DNA of 64,000 bases from the NCBI GenBank assembly GCA_022709695.1, contig JAKLII010000004.1, forward strand, positions 1 to 64,000, written 5' to 3'. The notes beneath the pieces were generated by a model. It did no database searches and was not told where the DNA came from. It saw only the letters and a list, made by a program, of their open reading frames with translations. Every line of letters starts with the position of its first letter. The first letter of the stretch is position 1. This document shows positions 1 to 8,396 of this stretch, piece by piece. Position numbers and translations under genes: made by a program. This stretch comes from Bacteroidota bacterium (GTDB lineage: Bacteria > Bacteroidota > Bacteroidia > Bacteroidales > SKPS01).

Positions 1-121
1 GCCGGCAGGCTTCGGTTACGCTACCTAATTGCTCGGCTAACTGCAATACAGTTAGTCTTTTCCGTGCAATTTTCTCGTTGGGGTCTTTGGTGACCATACG
101 TGTCAAAGTTAATACTTCCAT
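1..121 (-). CDS. IS481-type transposase, N-terminal fragment (runs off the left edge)
   Basis: Reading the minus strand from the ATG at 121 gives 40 residues up to the window edge. The fragment opens with MEVLTLTRMVTKDPNEK and continues into RLTVLQLAEQLGSVTEACR, which I recognise as the start of IS481-family transposases: a short leader and the first helices of a helix-turn-helix DNA-binding domain. The catalytic DDE integrase core would lie outside the window, so it cannot be told whether the gene is intact. It points leftwards, in the same direction as the defence operon. Its presence at the end of an AT-rich block fits an accessory island edge. Family recognition is from memory of the N-terminal pattern. 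Confidence 0.72.
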   Translation of the reverse strand, partial: MEVLTLTRMVTKDPNEKIARKRLTVLQLAEQLGSVTEACR

Positions 122-155
122 CTTTTCGTTGTTTAACAAATTAAACTTACTAATT

Positions 156-181
156 TGTTAGACATGAAGTTTAGTCTTACA
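156..181. repeat. imperfect inverted repeat, possible IS481 terminal end
   Basis: TGTTAGAC at 156-163 and GTCTTACA at 174-181 are inverted copies with one mismatch. Read on the minus strand the element would begin 5'-TGTAAGAC about 60 bp upstream of the transposase start. IS481-family ends usually begin with TGT, so this may be the terminal inverted repeat. The matching far end is not in the window. The rest of 122-331 shows no convincing gene; a 64-codon open frame there is AT-rich and has no recognisable features. Confidence 0.3.
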
Positions 182-331
182 TATCATTGCCATTTTACTT
201 TCTTTTCTTTCGGCTTGTGTGTCAGCGTTTTTTATTTTTTAAGGGTCGGCAAATTTTTTAAAACAATTTCTCTCGGTGTGTTGGCTTGTGCTGCTTTAGC
301 AATGTGCTTGCAAATATGGTGGGTTGATTGG

Positions 332-1573
332 TTAATTTTCATTGTTTAATGCTCCAAATATTCTTCCATCTGATGTATGGCTTACTTTCCCAAAGTAAAC
401 TGTCTCAAAAAAATTACTTTTCTCGTTGAAAACGAAATTAAACTTTTCGCTCAAATTCATTTCAAAATATTCTGGTTTGGTAAAGCGTAATAAAACAGAA
501 ATACTTTCTTTCATGAAGTCGGGATTGTATTCGTAAGCTAAAATTGATCCAAAGTCCTGTCTTACTATTAGCCGCATTATTGCTTTCGGAAATGCTAATA
601 AATATGGAATAATCGTCTGCTTGTCCTCAATTAAAAATACACGACCAAATGCTTCATTAGTATCAACATTTGCGAATACATTCCCTTCCATATAAAGATA
701 ATAGCCGCCACTTACTGGAAACCTATCATCAAGTTTTTTGAAGTTAAATTGGTCGTATTCCTTTGCTTCTTCAATCTCATTAATTCGTAATTCTAAAGCC
801 TCAGTAATCCGCCTTTTTACGCCTACATTTTTGAACTCATTGAGATAATATCTAAGTCGTGTTAAAAGTTTGTATTTCCTTGGTTCCATCTCTATTTCAA
901 AGGCTGGTGGGTCAACTAACCAAATTCTTGCCGTGCTATTTGCTCTATTGTCTAATACCCCTATTGTCCCATAATACAAGTTTTGATGAATTGGAATTTG
1001 CATCTGTGCTTCTTGTTCTCTAACATAAGTCTTCTTTCTATCTATGCTTGAATAATGTGCTTCAATTGAATTATTCTGAATTGAGTTGTCAGCAACTGCA
1101 CTCCCTTTGTTTTCACCTTGAATAAAATTATTGCCTGTAGAAGCAATTGGAATGTCAAAGTCGAAAGTTGGATGTCCGTTTCTGCCGGGAGCAGTTGGGA
1201 TTTTTCTCCAATCTGCTGCTGTTAAATTATGGATTTTATTTAGTAAACATAAACCAACCGAAACACCAATCCGTTCTGTATATCCTGTTTGCATTAAATC
1301 GTTCCCAATCACCCTTGCTTGAATGCTACCATTATTAAATGTCAGAAGTTGGTTAACAGCACCTAGATTATCTTCTACCAACGCTCTTAACTCATTATAA
1401 GTTCTGAAACCGTTAACATCCATTTGCCATGTAAACATCATATAGGCAAGGAATTCATCTTCAGTAATCATGATTCCGTTTTGGACAATTTGATTTATCA
1501 CATCAGCATTTGGAAAACCTTGAAACAAGATTCTTTGCACGTCATTATAATATCCTACATCAATTTGAATCAT
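332..1573 (-). CDS. unknown 413-aa protein at the end of the defence operon, possible PD-(D/E)xK nuclease core
   Basis: I do not recognise this family. It has no signal peptide or membrane segment, so it is probably cytosolic. Residues about 135-158 contain a pattern like a PD-(D/E)xK nuclease core: hydrophobic strand with D138/D140, then after a 13-residue gap the strand FIQGENKG with E154 and K156. The C-terminal half has several aromatic-rich strands (around residues 290-400) and could be a recognition or sensor domain. It follows kwaB by 71 bp on the same strand and is the last gene of the hsdR-hsdMS-kwaA-kwaB series, so an anti-phage role is likely from context alone. The start is the ATG at 1573. 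The nuclease reading is an inference from a short motif; the remaining protein gives no family match that I can name. Confidence 0.6.
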   Translation of the reverse strand: MIQIDVGYYNDVQRILFQGFPNADVINQIVQNGIMITEDEFLAYMMFTWQMDVNGFRTYNELRALVEDNLGAVNQLLTFNNGSIQARVIGNDLMQTGYTERIGVSVGLCLLNKIHNLTAADWRKIPTAPGRNGHPTFDFDIPIASTGNNFIQGENKGSAVADNSIQNNSIEAHYSSIDRKKTYVREQEAQMQIPIHQNLYYGTIGVLDNRANSTARIWLVDPPAFEIEMEPRKYKLLTRLRYYLNEFKNVGVKRRITEALELRINEIEEAKEYDQFNFKKLDDRFPVSGGYYLYMEGNVFANVDTNEAFGRVFLIEDKQTIIPYLLAFPKAIMRLIVRQDFGSILAYEYNPDFMKESISVLLRFTKPEYFEMNLSEKFNFVFNEKSNFFETVYFGKVSHTSDGRIFGALNNEN

Positions 1574-1644
1574 AACTATTTACCACAAACTTTATTTACA
1601 TTTATGATTTGTATCAGTCATCATACTACTTTAATATTACATCT

Positions 1645-2586
1645 CTATGTAACAGGGTCAATTTTACCGTCAACATCAAAGTCCTCTAAAGTCAGTTCGG
1701 AATGAAGGCGTTTGTTTTGAAGCAAACTCAAAATAGTGTCCAGCGTTTCATCAGTGAAAACAATTTGTCCGTTGTCAAACTGAATGCTCCAATTTTTTGC
1801 AGCACTTACTTGTTGCAATCGCTGCAGAAATTGCGGATTTCGGTAGTGACCCAAGTTTCTGATGGTCGCAATTTTTCGCAAGTAGCGTTGATTGTTTCCA
1901 ACTCTTGTTGTTAGAATTTCCATGTTTACGAACAAATTAAGTTGCGTTACTTCCTGAAACATTTCGTCTGCTTTGGCAATCATACCATCACGAAAGTTGA
2001 GGCCATGCTCAAACTCTTTTTTTGATAATATGAAAAGTGTTTCGCCATAATAGAAAAGGTCAACTGAACTGGCAATACTGAAAACATTTTCGTCCTCTAA
2101 ATCTTCAAACCGATTTTCTCGAAAAAGAAGCGGAATCAATCCTTTGTTCTTTTTCATTTTCCAGTTTTCGGGAATGGTTTTGAAACCTACAACTTGAATG
2201 CCTTCTCTATTTCGCAAAATGATTAAGTATGCTTTCGTTCCATTTACCAGTTCTTCAACATTGTCGATTACATCTTCTTCGGGATTCAGTTCTCCTAACT
2301 TTTCAAAGATTCTGTAAAAGTCCGTTTGGTCAGAATCAATGGTTCGCACTTGGTCTGCCTCTGGTTCGGGGCAATCATAACTATATTCATCAACAGTATT
2401 AGTGTTTTGAATCTTGCTTGTGACAATGTTTCGCAAACGATTTTCAAGGCGTTCGTCAATAGGAACATATTTTATTGAGTATTGAGATACCCTGTTAACT
2501 TTATACTCTTTGACAACTGCCAGCGAAACTTCGGCTCTGCGAAGATTTAAGTTTTTAAGATTCTGAAGAATGGTTCTATGCGACAT
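1645..2586 (-). CDS. kwaB: Kiwa anti-phage protein KwaB (DUF4868)
   Basis: KwaB is the cytosolic DNA-binding partner of the two-gene Kiwa system; in studied systems it joins membrane-bound KwaA in an anti-phage complex. The 313-aa protein has the DUF4868 layout: a variable N-terminus, a strand with KAYLIILRN in the middle, a helical stretch with FEHGLNFRDGMIAKADEMFQ, and a C-terminal strand-helix segment around NGQIVFTDETLDTILSLLQN. The open frame extends to a TTG at 2610, but the ATG at 2586 (protein begins MSHRTILQNL) is preferred. It overlaps the end of kwaA by 11 bp, which suggests translational coupling. Co-occurrence with a small multi-pass membrane protein immediately upstream supports the Kiwa call. 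Confidence 0.8.
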   Translation of the reverse strand: MSHRTILQNLKNLNLRRAEVSLAVVKEYKVNRVSQYSIKYVPIDERLENRLRNIVTSKIQNTNTVDEYSYDCPEPEADQVRTIDSDQTDFYRIFEKLGELNPEEDVIDNVEELVNGTKAYLIILRNREGIQVVGFKTIPENWKMKKNKGLIPLLFRENRFEDLEDENVFSIASSVDLFYYGETLFILSKKEFEHGLNFRDGMIAKADEMFQEVTQLNLFVNMEILTTRVGNNQRYLRKIATIRNLGHYRNPQFLQRLQQVSAAKNWSIQFDNGQIVFTDETLDTILSLLQNKRLHSELTLEDFDVDGKIDPVT

Positions 2587-3142
2587 TATTATTTTGATTT
2601 TCTTGTTCAACTACAAAATATAAAAAACGGGTCAAACTCCTGATATAGTAGCGTTCGCCTGTGTGTAACTCATGCTTGCTGAGAATAACCGTTGAGTAAA
2701 TTTTTCCGTCCCGTTTGTATTCCAAATCATAAAGCCCGTAACCAGCCATTGCCAATAGCGGATTCATAAAAACGGATTTGCTTGTTATGGTTAGCAGTAG
2801 CAGAATGAGCAGAAAAATGGTAATTGCTATTACGTCTTGCGGCTTAGACAAGTCAATACCGAAAAAAGAAACCATATACGGAATGGTATAGTTTATTAAA
2901 TCCACCGAACGGTTTTTTACAGTAACTACTTCGCCAATAAGATTACCCCGTTTCATAGTTGCCACTGTAATGAAAAGAAGAATAATACTCAATGCGGTGA
3001 AGCCGAGCAAAACATAAACAGGGATAGGATGCTGAAAGCGGTGATTATTGTCAAAATCAAAATCCTTTACTACCAAAATCCAAAATAGTGGTGAATATGC
3101 ACTGATAAATAATAATATGGCTGTAAATAGTTTTGGTTTCAT
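2576..3142 (-). CDS. kwaA: Kiwa membrane protein KwaA
   Basis: This 188-aa protein has four hydrophobic segments, roughly residues 5-25, 42-62, 85-97 with 103-122 as the strongest later one, and a weakly hydrophobic patch after it, followed by a soluble C-terminal tail with LSKHELHTGERYYIRSLTRF. It is the expected size and topology for KwaA, the inner-membrane component of Kiwa, and sits directly before kwaB with overlapping ends. Its start lies 3 bp after the stop of hsdMS, so it is probably made from the same transcript as the restriction-modification genes. The call rests on the membrane pattern, its pairing with a clear DUF4868 gene, and resemblance to KwaA sequences as I remember them. 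Confidence 0.7.
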   Translation of the reverse strand: MKPKLFTAILLFISAYSPLFWILVVKDFDFDNNHRFQHPIPVYVLLGFTALSIILLFITVATMKRGNLIGEVVTVKNRSVDLINYTIPYMVSFFGIDLSKPQDVIAITIFLLILLLLTITSKSVFMNPLLAMAGYGLYDLEYKRDGKIYSTVILSKHELHTGERYYIRSLTRFLYFVVEQENQNNNVA

Positions 3143-3145
3143 TTT

Positions 3146-5308
3146 CTATAACTCTCCTTGATAAAGATTAGCAAGAACATTCAAAGGCATTTCATTCAAA
3201 CTATTTGCAAACTCATTTATTTGAGAAACAGTCTTATTCAGTTCTGAAATTGCTTTTAAAATTTCTTTTTGTCGTTCAACTTTTGGAACACGAATTTTCA
3301 TTGCAAGTAAAAACTCTTCTTTGAATCGGTTACGGCTTGCTTTGGTTGTGCCTTTGCAGAACTTCTCAACTTCATTCCAAACAAAAGGCCTTGTGAAATA
3401 TAAACTCAAATATTCAGCTAACACTTGTGTCTCGTCAACTTCATAAACAGGAAATTCGTTTGAGCAGTAGTAGCCGTCAAATTCATCTGCAATAATTCCA
3501 AATGCTCCTTTCCATGCAAACAATCTGCTGTAAAGGAAATTTCCCTTTGAAACTTTGTTTAATTCCTTGCCACTAATTTCTTGTCCGAGTTTTGTCTCTC
3601 GCAAAAAAGGCCCTCTGCCTGCAAGCGAACAGCCAAGTATGTTGTATGCTTTTGAAGGAATCAATGTCTCATAGTTGAGTTTCTCTTTCAATACATTTCC
3701 CAAAACAATTTCGTTAAGTTCAGAAGGATTTATTTGATTCAAAGATTTCCAATGTCCATTTGAAAGTAGTTTTTCAGTAGCAGAAAAAGTTGTTTTGAAA
3801 GCACCTAGTTCTTTTTTGACTTTTTCGGCAATTGTAACAGAAAAATCTTCAAGTTTCTTTGAAGGGTTTTTAATATCAAGATTATAATTTCTGCGTACTA
3901 TTTCATCAAGATCAACAAACCATGAAATGTCTGATAATTTCCTTTTGCTCCACCATTGAGAAACAGGAATGAATTCTGAAATGCTTAACGGTCTTGTCTT
4001 AGAGTAACTTTTTCTGTCGGTCGGCATTGGCACTTCATAATACCAAACTTTACTTGTTGCCTTGCCATGCTCAAAGAAAAGTAAGTTACAGGGTATTCCT
4101 GTGTATGGATGAAAAACTCCTTCTTGCAGTTTTACAATTGTGTGCAAATTGAAGTTATCTAAAAGTTCCTTTTTAATTCTTGCGCAAACTCCATCGCCTG
4201 AAAGAATTCCATCAGGAACAACAACTGCTGCTCTGCCTCCTTGCTCATTTGGTTTTTTGCGTTTCAGTTTTCTCATAATGAGTTGGAGAAAAAGCAAAGC
4301 GGTTTCAGCTGTCTTTTTATCATCAGGAAAATTGTTGAGAATGCCTCGTTCTTCTTCACCTCCGAATGGCGGATTTGTTAGTATAATATCAACTCTCTCT
4401 CTATCGCCAATATCACGAAGTGGGAAACGCAAACTATTACCGCTGTCAATGTTAGGATATTCCAGGCCATGCAAAAGCAAATTCATTTGGCAAAGCAAAT
4501 AAGGAAGTGATTTTGGTTCTCCTCCAGTAATTGAATTGCTTTGTAAAATATTTCGTTGCTCAACTGTTTGAGCCTGTTTTTTTAAATACTCAAATGCTTC
4601 AACCAAAAATCCTCCTGTTCCACTTGCAGGGTCAAGAACAGTTTCTCCAATTTTTGGGTCAAGCATTTCAACCATAAATTTCACAACTGGTCTTGGTGTA
4701 TAAAATTCACCAGCATCACCGCTTGCATCACGCATCTCTTTGAGTATGCTTTCATAGAGGTGTGAAAGTGTGTTTATCTCAACGTTATTAGTGAAATGTA
4801 TTTCATCAATCTTATTAACCACATCACGCAGTAAATAACCGTTTATCATTCGGTTTGTTATACCCTTGAAAACTGTTGCAATTACATCTTTTCGTTCGGT
4901 TCCTGTTTCACTTTGCAGACTTCTTAAATAATAGAACAAACCTGTTCTTTCTTTTCCATCGGAGAGTTTTACTTTTTCGTTATTGATGAAAGCCAATAAA
5001 TCATCACCTGTGAGATTTTTATCTTTTGCCCAATCTCTCCAACGATAAGGTGCTGAAATTGCAGGTTTATACTTTTTCTCTTCTAACTGTGCGTTGAGTT
5101 CTTGAAGTTGTTCGTTATCGTCTAAAAATTTCAGAAACATTATCCAAGTCAACATTGGCAAACGGTCTCCGTCTCCGTTCAACCCTTTGTCCTTCCGCAT
5201 GATTTTGCGACAGCTCTTGATTATTCCGCTTAATCGTTGTGCAGGAGTTTCTATAACCACAGGTTTTGCCGCTTTCTTTGGGGCTTTTTCTTTTATAGTT
5301 TTTGCCAT
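3146..5308 (-). CDS. hsdM: type I restriction-modification fused methylase-specificity protein (HsdM-HsdS, single TRD)
   Basis: The 720-aa protein joins a type I N6-adenine methyltransferase to half of a specificity subunit. Residues 20-175 form the helical HsdM N-terminal domain, GEFYTPRPVV at 200-209 is a typical HsdM signature, DPASGTGGFL at 226-235 is the SAM-binding motif I, and NPPF at 312-315 is the catalytic motif IV. From about residue 490 the sequence changes to one target recognition domain followed by a single helical conserved region (about 675-715). A normal HsdS has two TRDs and two conserved regions, so two copies of this fusion may be needed to bind a symmetric bipartite site. 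It follows hsdR after 8 bp and precedes kwaA by 3 bp. All methylase motifs look intact. Confidence 0.92.
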   Translation of the reverse strand: MAKTIKEKAPKKAAKPVVIETPAQRLSGIIKSCRKIMRKDKGLNGDGDRLPMLTWIMFLKFLDDNEQLQELNAQLEEKKYKPAISAPYRWRDWAKDKNLTGDDLLAFINNEKVKLSDGKERTGLFYYLRSLQSETGTERKDVIATVFKGITNRMINGYLLRDVVNKIDEIHFTNNVEINTLSHLYESILKEMRDASGDAGEFYTPRPVVKFMVEMLDPKIGETVLDPASGTGGFLVEAFEYLKKQAQTVEQRNILQSNSITGGEPKSLPYLLCQMNLLLHGLEYPNIDSGNSLRFPLRDIGDRERVDIILTNPPFGGEEERGILNNFPDDKKTAETALLFLQLIMRKLKRKKPNEQGGRAAVVVPDGILSGDGVCARIKKELLDNFNLHTIVKLQEGVFHPYTGIPCNLLFFEHGKATSKVWYYEVPMPTDRKSYSKTRPLSISEFIPVSQWWSKRKLSDISWFVDLDEIVRRNYNLDIKNPSKKLEDFSVTIAEKVKKELGAFKTTFSATEKLLSNGHWKSLNQINPSELNEIVLGNVLKEKLNYETLIPSKAYNILGCSLAGRGPFLRETKLGQEISGKELNKVSKGNFLYSRLFAWKGAFGIIADEFDGYYCSNEFPVYEVDETQVLAEYLSLYFTRPFVWNEVEKFCKGTTKASRNRFKEEFLLAMKIRVPKVERQKEILKAISELNKTVSQINEFANSLNEMPLNVLANLYQGEL

Positions 5309-5316
5309 TTTTCAGT

Positions 5317-7719
5317 TTATGCTGCTTCTGCGTATAACAGAGTTTGTAATTCTTCAATCGCTTTTTTGAATTGGTCTATTCCACCAAATTCTTTTACTAT
5401 TTCAATCGGATTCCCCTGTTGAGTAATGGGTTCAACTGAAATAATGTCTGGTCGGATTTGGTTTAGTCCATAGTCCACATACTTTTCTAAAATCATATTC
5501 AATACTTCCTTTGCTCTTTCGCTGTATTCAGCAAAAAAGTCGGGTTTGTTCCTTTTCAATAATTCTGCTCTTTGCTTTCTTGTCAATGGTTTTAAATCAA
5601 AGGCAACGAAACATATCAAGTCAAATGGGTCGGCTTCTTGTTGTTTGGTTATATCCATTAACTGGTCAATAGAAATGCCGTTGTTTTCCAACTCGTCTAA
5701 AATGTGTTGCCTTTCTTGTAGGTCGTTCCATTTGCTTCTGAAGTCATTCATTGAAGGGAACATCGTTGTAATATGCTCTTTAGCATATTGCGTAAATTGA
5801 ATGGTTCTCAATTTTCCGCTTGCATCTAAAATTTGAACACTTTCGGCTGCTATCGAAACTTCTCCCTCGCTGATGTAATATTTTCTTCGTTGTTCTACAC
5901 CACCTCCTCCTGGAGGTGGGTTGTTGGTATCGTCATCATTTTCCCAATCGTCTGGTTCTTCTGTTGATGGGTCTGGAATCCATGCGTCTCCATCAATTAT
6001 ATTTCCATCACCATCAATTTCATCCTCTGTAATTAAAGGCGGTTCACCGTCAAAATCAGGGTCGGCAAAATTTCTTGTTGCACTTCCTGTATAGTCCAAA
6101 ATGGTGAAAAATAATTTTTCCTTATCCTCTCTAACTCTTGTTCCTCTACCAACAATCTGTTTGAACTCAGTCATTGAATTTACCATTCGGAAAATCACAA
6201 TGTTTTTGCAAGTCGGAACATCTACGCCTGTGCTCAACAATTTTGAAGTTGTTACAACTACCGGAATAGGTTCGTCAATGTCCATAAACTTGCTTAAATG
6301 CCCTTTCCCAATATCTCCTTCCTCTGAAACAATCCTAACTACATAATCGGGATATTGCTGAACTAAATCAGTATTAAGATTACTCAATTCTCTTCGGAAT
6401 TGGTCTGCATGTTCTTGGTTTACGCAAAAAACAATTGTTTTATCAAACCTGCCGTATTTCACCATATGGTTGTAAAGGTGTTTTACAACGGCTTTGGTTC
6501 GTGGCAAATAGGATAATGAATTCTCAAAGTCAGGTGTAGTGTATACTCCATCAGGTATTACCTCCCCGTTGTCGTCTCTCTGTCCTTCTTCTGGTCTGAA
6601 ACCTGTTGCATCAGCTTCTGTTACCACACGATGGACCAAATAAGGAGCTAAAAAGCCGTCCTCAATTCCTTGTTTCAAACTATAGATATAAAGCGGATTT
6701 CCGAAATATGCGTATGTGTCTTTATTGTCGTCTCTTAAAGGTGTTGCCGTTAATCCAACTTGAACAGAAGTATTGAAGTAATCTAATATAACTCTCCAAT
6801 TACTTTCGTCTGATGCACTTCCTCTATGGCACTCGTCAATAACAATCAAGTCAAAAAAATCTCTTGGCAAATTTCTGAATGCACCAACTCTGTTTTCATC
6901 TTCGGCTAACGATTGGTAAGTAGAAAAATAAATTTCTCTGCTGCTTGGCAAACCTTCATCAGGAACTAAACATCTTGCATCTCCAAACACTGCAAAATCT
7001 TTTGCATGTGGGTCAGTAACCAAAATACTTCTGTCAGCAAGGAATAAAATTTTTGGTCTGCGGTATTCTCCTTTTATGTTCCAACGGTTGTTCCAAAGTT
7101 TGTAAATGATTTGAAAAGCAACAGTTGTTTTTCCTGTTCCTGTGGCAAGTGTCAATAATGCTCTTTTCTTTCCTTCTAAAATGGCTTTTATTGCTCTGTT
7201 GATAGCAATACGTTGATAGTATCTTATTTCTTTTCCCGATGTCGCAAAAAACGGTTTTAAAAATGTCTCTTGAATTTCAGGCTTTATTGGTTCTGCTTGG
7301 TTTAGTCTGTTCCAAAGTTCAGTCGGTGTCGGATAGCTTGAAATTTTTGTTTCAAGTCCTGTGATAAAGTCAAATTCTAATATTTCTGTTCCGTTTGTCG
7401 AATAGGCAAATTTAAGTCCGAGTATTTGAGAATAGTCTTTTGCTTGTTGGATGCCATCAGCAGCCGACTTGTATTTTTTCTTTGCTTCAACAATTGCAAT
7501 CGGAAAGTTTTGTGAATAGCGAAGCAAATAGTCAAAGCGTTTCGCTTTTTTTCTTCTTGCTTTTCTTCCAATCACAATAATTTTTCCGTCAGTGAAAGTT
7601 CTTTGTTCAATAATCAATTCATCTGTCCATTGGCTCTCATATAGCTTGGGCAGCACTTCCTTTCGGCAGGTGTCCGCTTCGCTATCGTGGTCGTCAATAT
7701 GTATAGTTTTATCACTCAT
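5317..7719 (-). CDS. hsdR: type I restriction enzyme HsdR, EcoEI-like (nuclease plus translocase)
   Basis: HsdR is the restriction and DNA-translocating subunit of a type I system. The N-terminal nuclease core shows D63 and, in IVEAK, E78 and K80, fitting the PD-(D/E)xK pattern. The SF2 motor has the Walker A motif ATGTGKT at 193-199, DECH at 295-298, LTATP at 323-327 and motif VI QIVGRGTRV at 521-529. Residues about 550-625 are an acidic linker ending in PPPGGGG, followed by a C-terminal helical domain that contacts the methylase. At 800 aa it is of normal length for the EcoEI-type R subunit, and all motifs are intact. It is the first gene of the minus-strand operon; the ATG at 7719 is preceded by a long non-coding region. 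Confidence 0.95.
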   Translation of the reverse strand: MSDKTIHIDDHDSEADTCRKEVLPKLYESQWTDELIIEQRTFTDGKIIVIGRKARRKKAKRFDYLLRYSQNFPIAIVEAKKKYKSAADGIQQAKDYSQILGLKFAYSTNGTEILEFDFITGLETKISSYPTPTELWNRLNQAEPIKPEIQETFLKPFFATSGKEIRYYQRIAINRAIKAILEGKKRALLTLATGTGKTTVAFQIIYKLWNNRWNIKGEYRRPKILFLADRSILVTDPHAKDFAVFGDARCLVPDEGLPSSREIYFSTYQSLAEDENRVGAFRNLPRDFFDLIVIDECHRGSASDESNWRVILDYFNTSVQVGLTATPLRDDNKDTYAYFGNPLYIYSLKQGIEDGFLAPYLVHRVVTEADATGFRPEEGQRDDNGEVIPDGVYTTPDFENSLSYLPRTKAVVKHLYNHMVKYGRFDKTIVFCVNQEHADQFRRELSNLNTDLVQQYPDYVVRIVSEEGDIGKGHLSKFMDIDEPIPVVVTTSKLLSTGVDVPTCKNIVIFRMVNSMTEFKQIVGRGTRVREDKEKLFFTILDYTGSATRNFADPDFDGEPPLITEDEIDGDGNIIDGDAWIPDPSTEEPDDWENDDDTNNPPPGGGGVEQRRKYYISEGEVSIAAESVQILDASGKLRTIQFTQYAKEHITTMFPSMNDFRSKWNDLQERQHILDELENNGISIDQLMDITKQQEADPFDLICFVAFDLKPLTRKQRAELLKRNKPDFFAEYSERAKEVLNMILEKYVDYGLNQIRPDIISVEPITQQGNPIEIVKEFGGIDQFKKAIEELQTLLYAEAA

Positions 7720-8396
7720 TTATTATCTTAAAATGATCTGTCAAATTAACGAATATTTGTCGGTGCGTGGGCAAAAAGAGGCTCTTTTGCAAGCTTGGAT
7801 TTGCGGGTCGGCTTGTGTGGCTTGCAAATGTGCCGTTTGCAGGCTGGCTATAATTGTTTTTAAAAAATGTGCGGTGGAAAAAAAATAAAAATCATAGGGT
7901 AGGTCAGCGTGTCGGTTTAGTAGCTGTCCGTATTTAATATCGTTTCTATGTCTTTGGTCACCTGTCAAAATGGTTTACTTTTTTCTGTTTCTGTCACTCG
8001 TTTGTTTATCGGGTCGTTGTCTTAATACACTTGCTGCCAACTCATTTATATATGTACTTCAAGACATTGGTCAGGTTGTTTTACTGGCCGCTCAGATGAG
8101 CAACTAGCATAACTTCTTTCTGAATATTCAAACCTGTGTTGTGGTTTCATGGTTACGTTTATTTGTCAAGGTCATTAAAGGAGTATAGAGCTGTTAAGAG
8201 AATTCAAATATTGGTTAGGTTGCACCCGGGTCTGAATTCCAGTCAAAGTTAAAACATTCTTTATATACGATGCAAACGATTTGGATAAATATTTTTGGGA
8301 AAAGTTTAGGAAGTTTAGGAAGTTGAGGAAGTTGAGGAAGTTTAGGATTAATGACCGGGATGTTACCTGTTTCTCCGAAGTGATCACTTACGGGTT
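7720..8396. other. 676-bp non-coding stretch at the edge of the AT-rich defence block
   Basis: This stretch lies between the hsdR start and the end of the next minus-strand gene. It must hold the hsdR promoter (the segment just upstream of 7719 is very AT-rich, but I see no perfect TAnnTTTG box). It contains GGCTTGTG at 7810-7817 and GCTTGCAAAT at 7820-7829; the same two words occur in the same order at 283-290 and 306-315 beyond the other end of the operon. A 9-bp tandem repeat sits at 8302-8346. Base composition changes within or just after this stretch. The short open frames in it do not look coding. Confidence 0.6.
8302..8346. repeat. 9-bp tandem repeat, five units (AAGTTTAGG / AAGTTGAGG)
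   Basis: Five back-to-back 9-bp units run from 8302 to 8346 in the order AAGTTTAGG, AAGTTTAGG, AAGTTGAGG, AAGTTGAGG, AAGTTTAGG. It lies about 50 bp from the end of the T9SS beta-propeller gene and marks roughly the place where the sequence changes from AT-rich to GC-rich. Such short arrays are prone to slippage and copy-number change. Confidence 0.9.

Noticed and set aside
155..349. 64-codon open frame on the plus strand near the left edge
   Set aside because: It lies in AT-rich non-coding DNA, has no recognisable start context or homology pattern, and overlaps the end of the 413-aa gene.
8175..8387. Minus-strand open frame with repeated FLNFLN
   Set aside because: The repeated peptide is only the translation of the 9-bp tandem repeat; there is no other coding sign.
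7720..8396. tRNA or small structured RNA in the long gap
   Set aside because: I found no cloverleaf-like pairing or conserved tRNA arm sequences.
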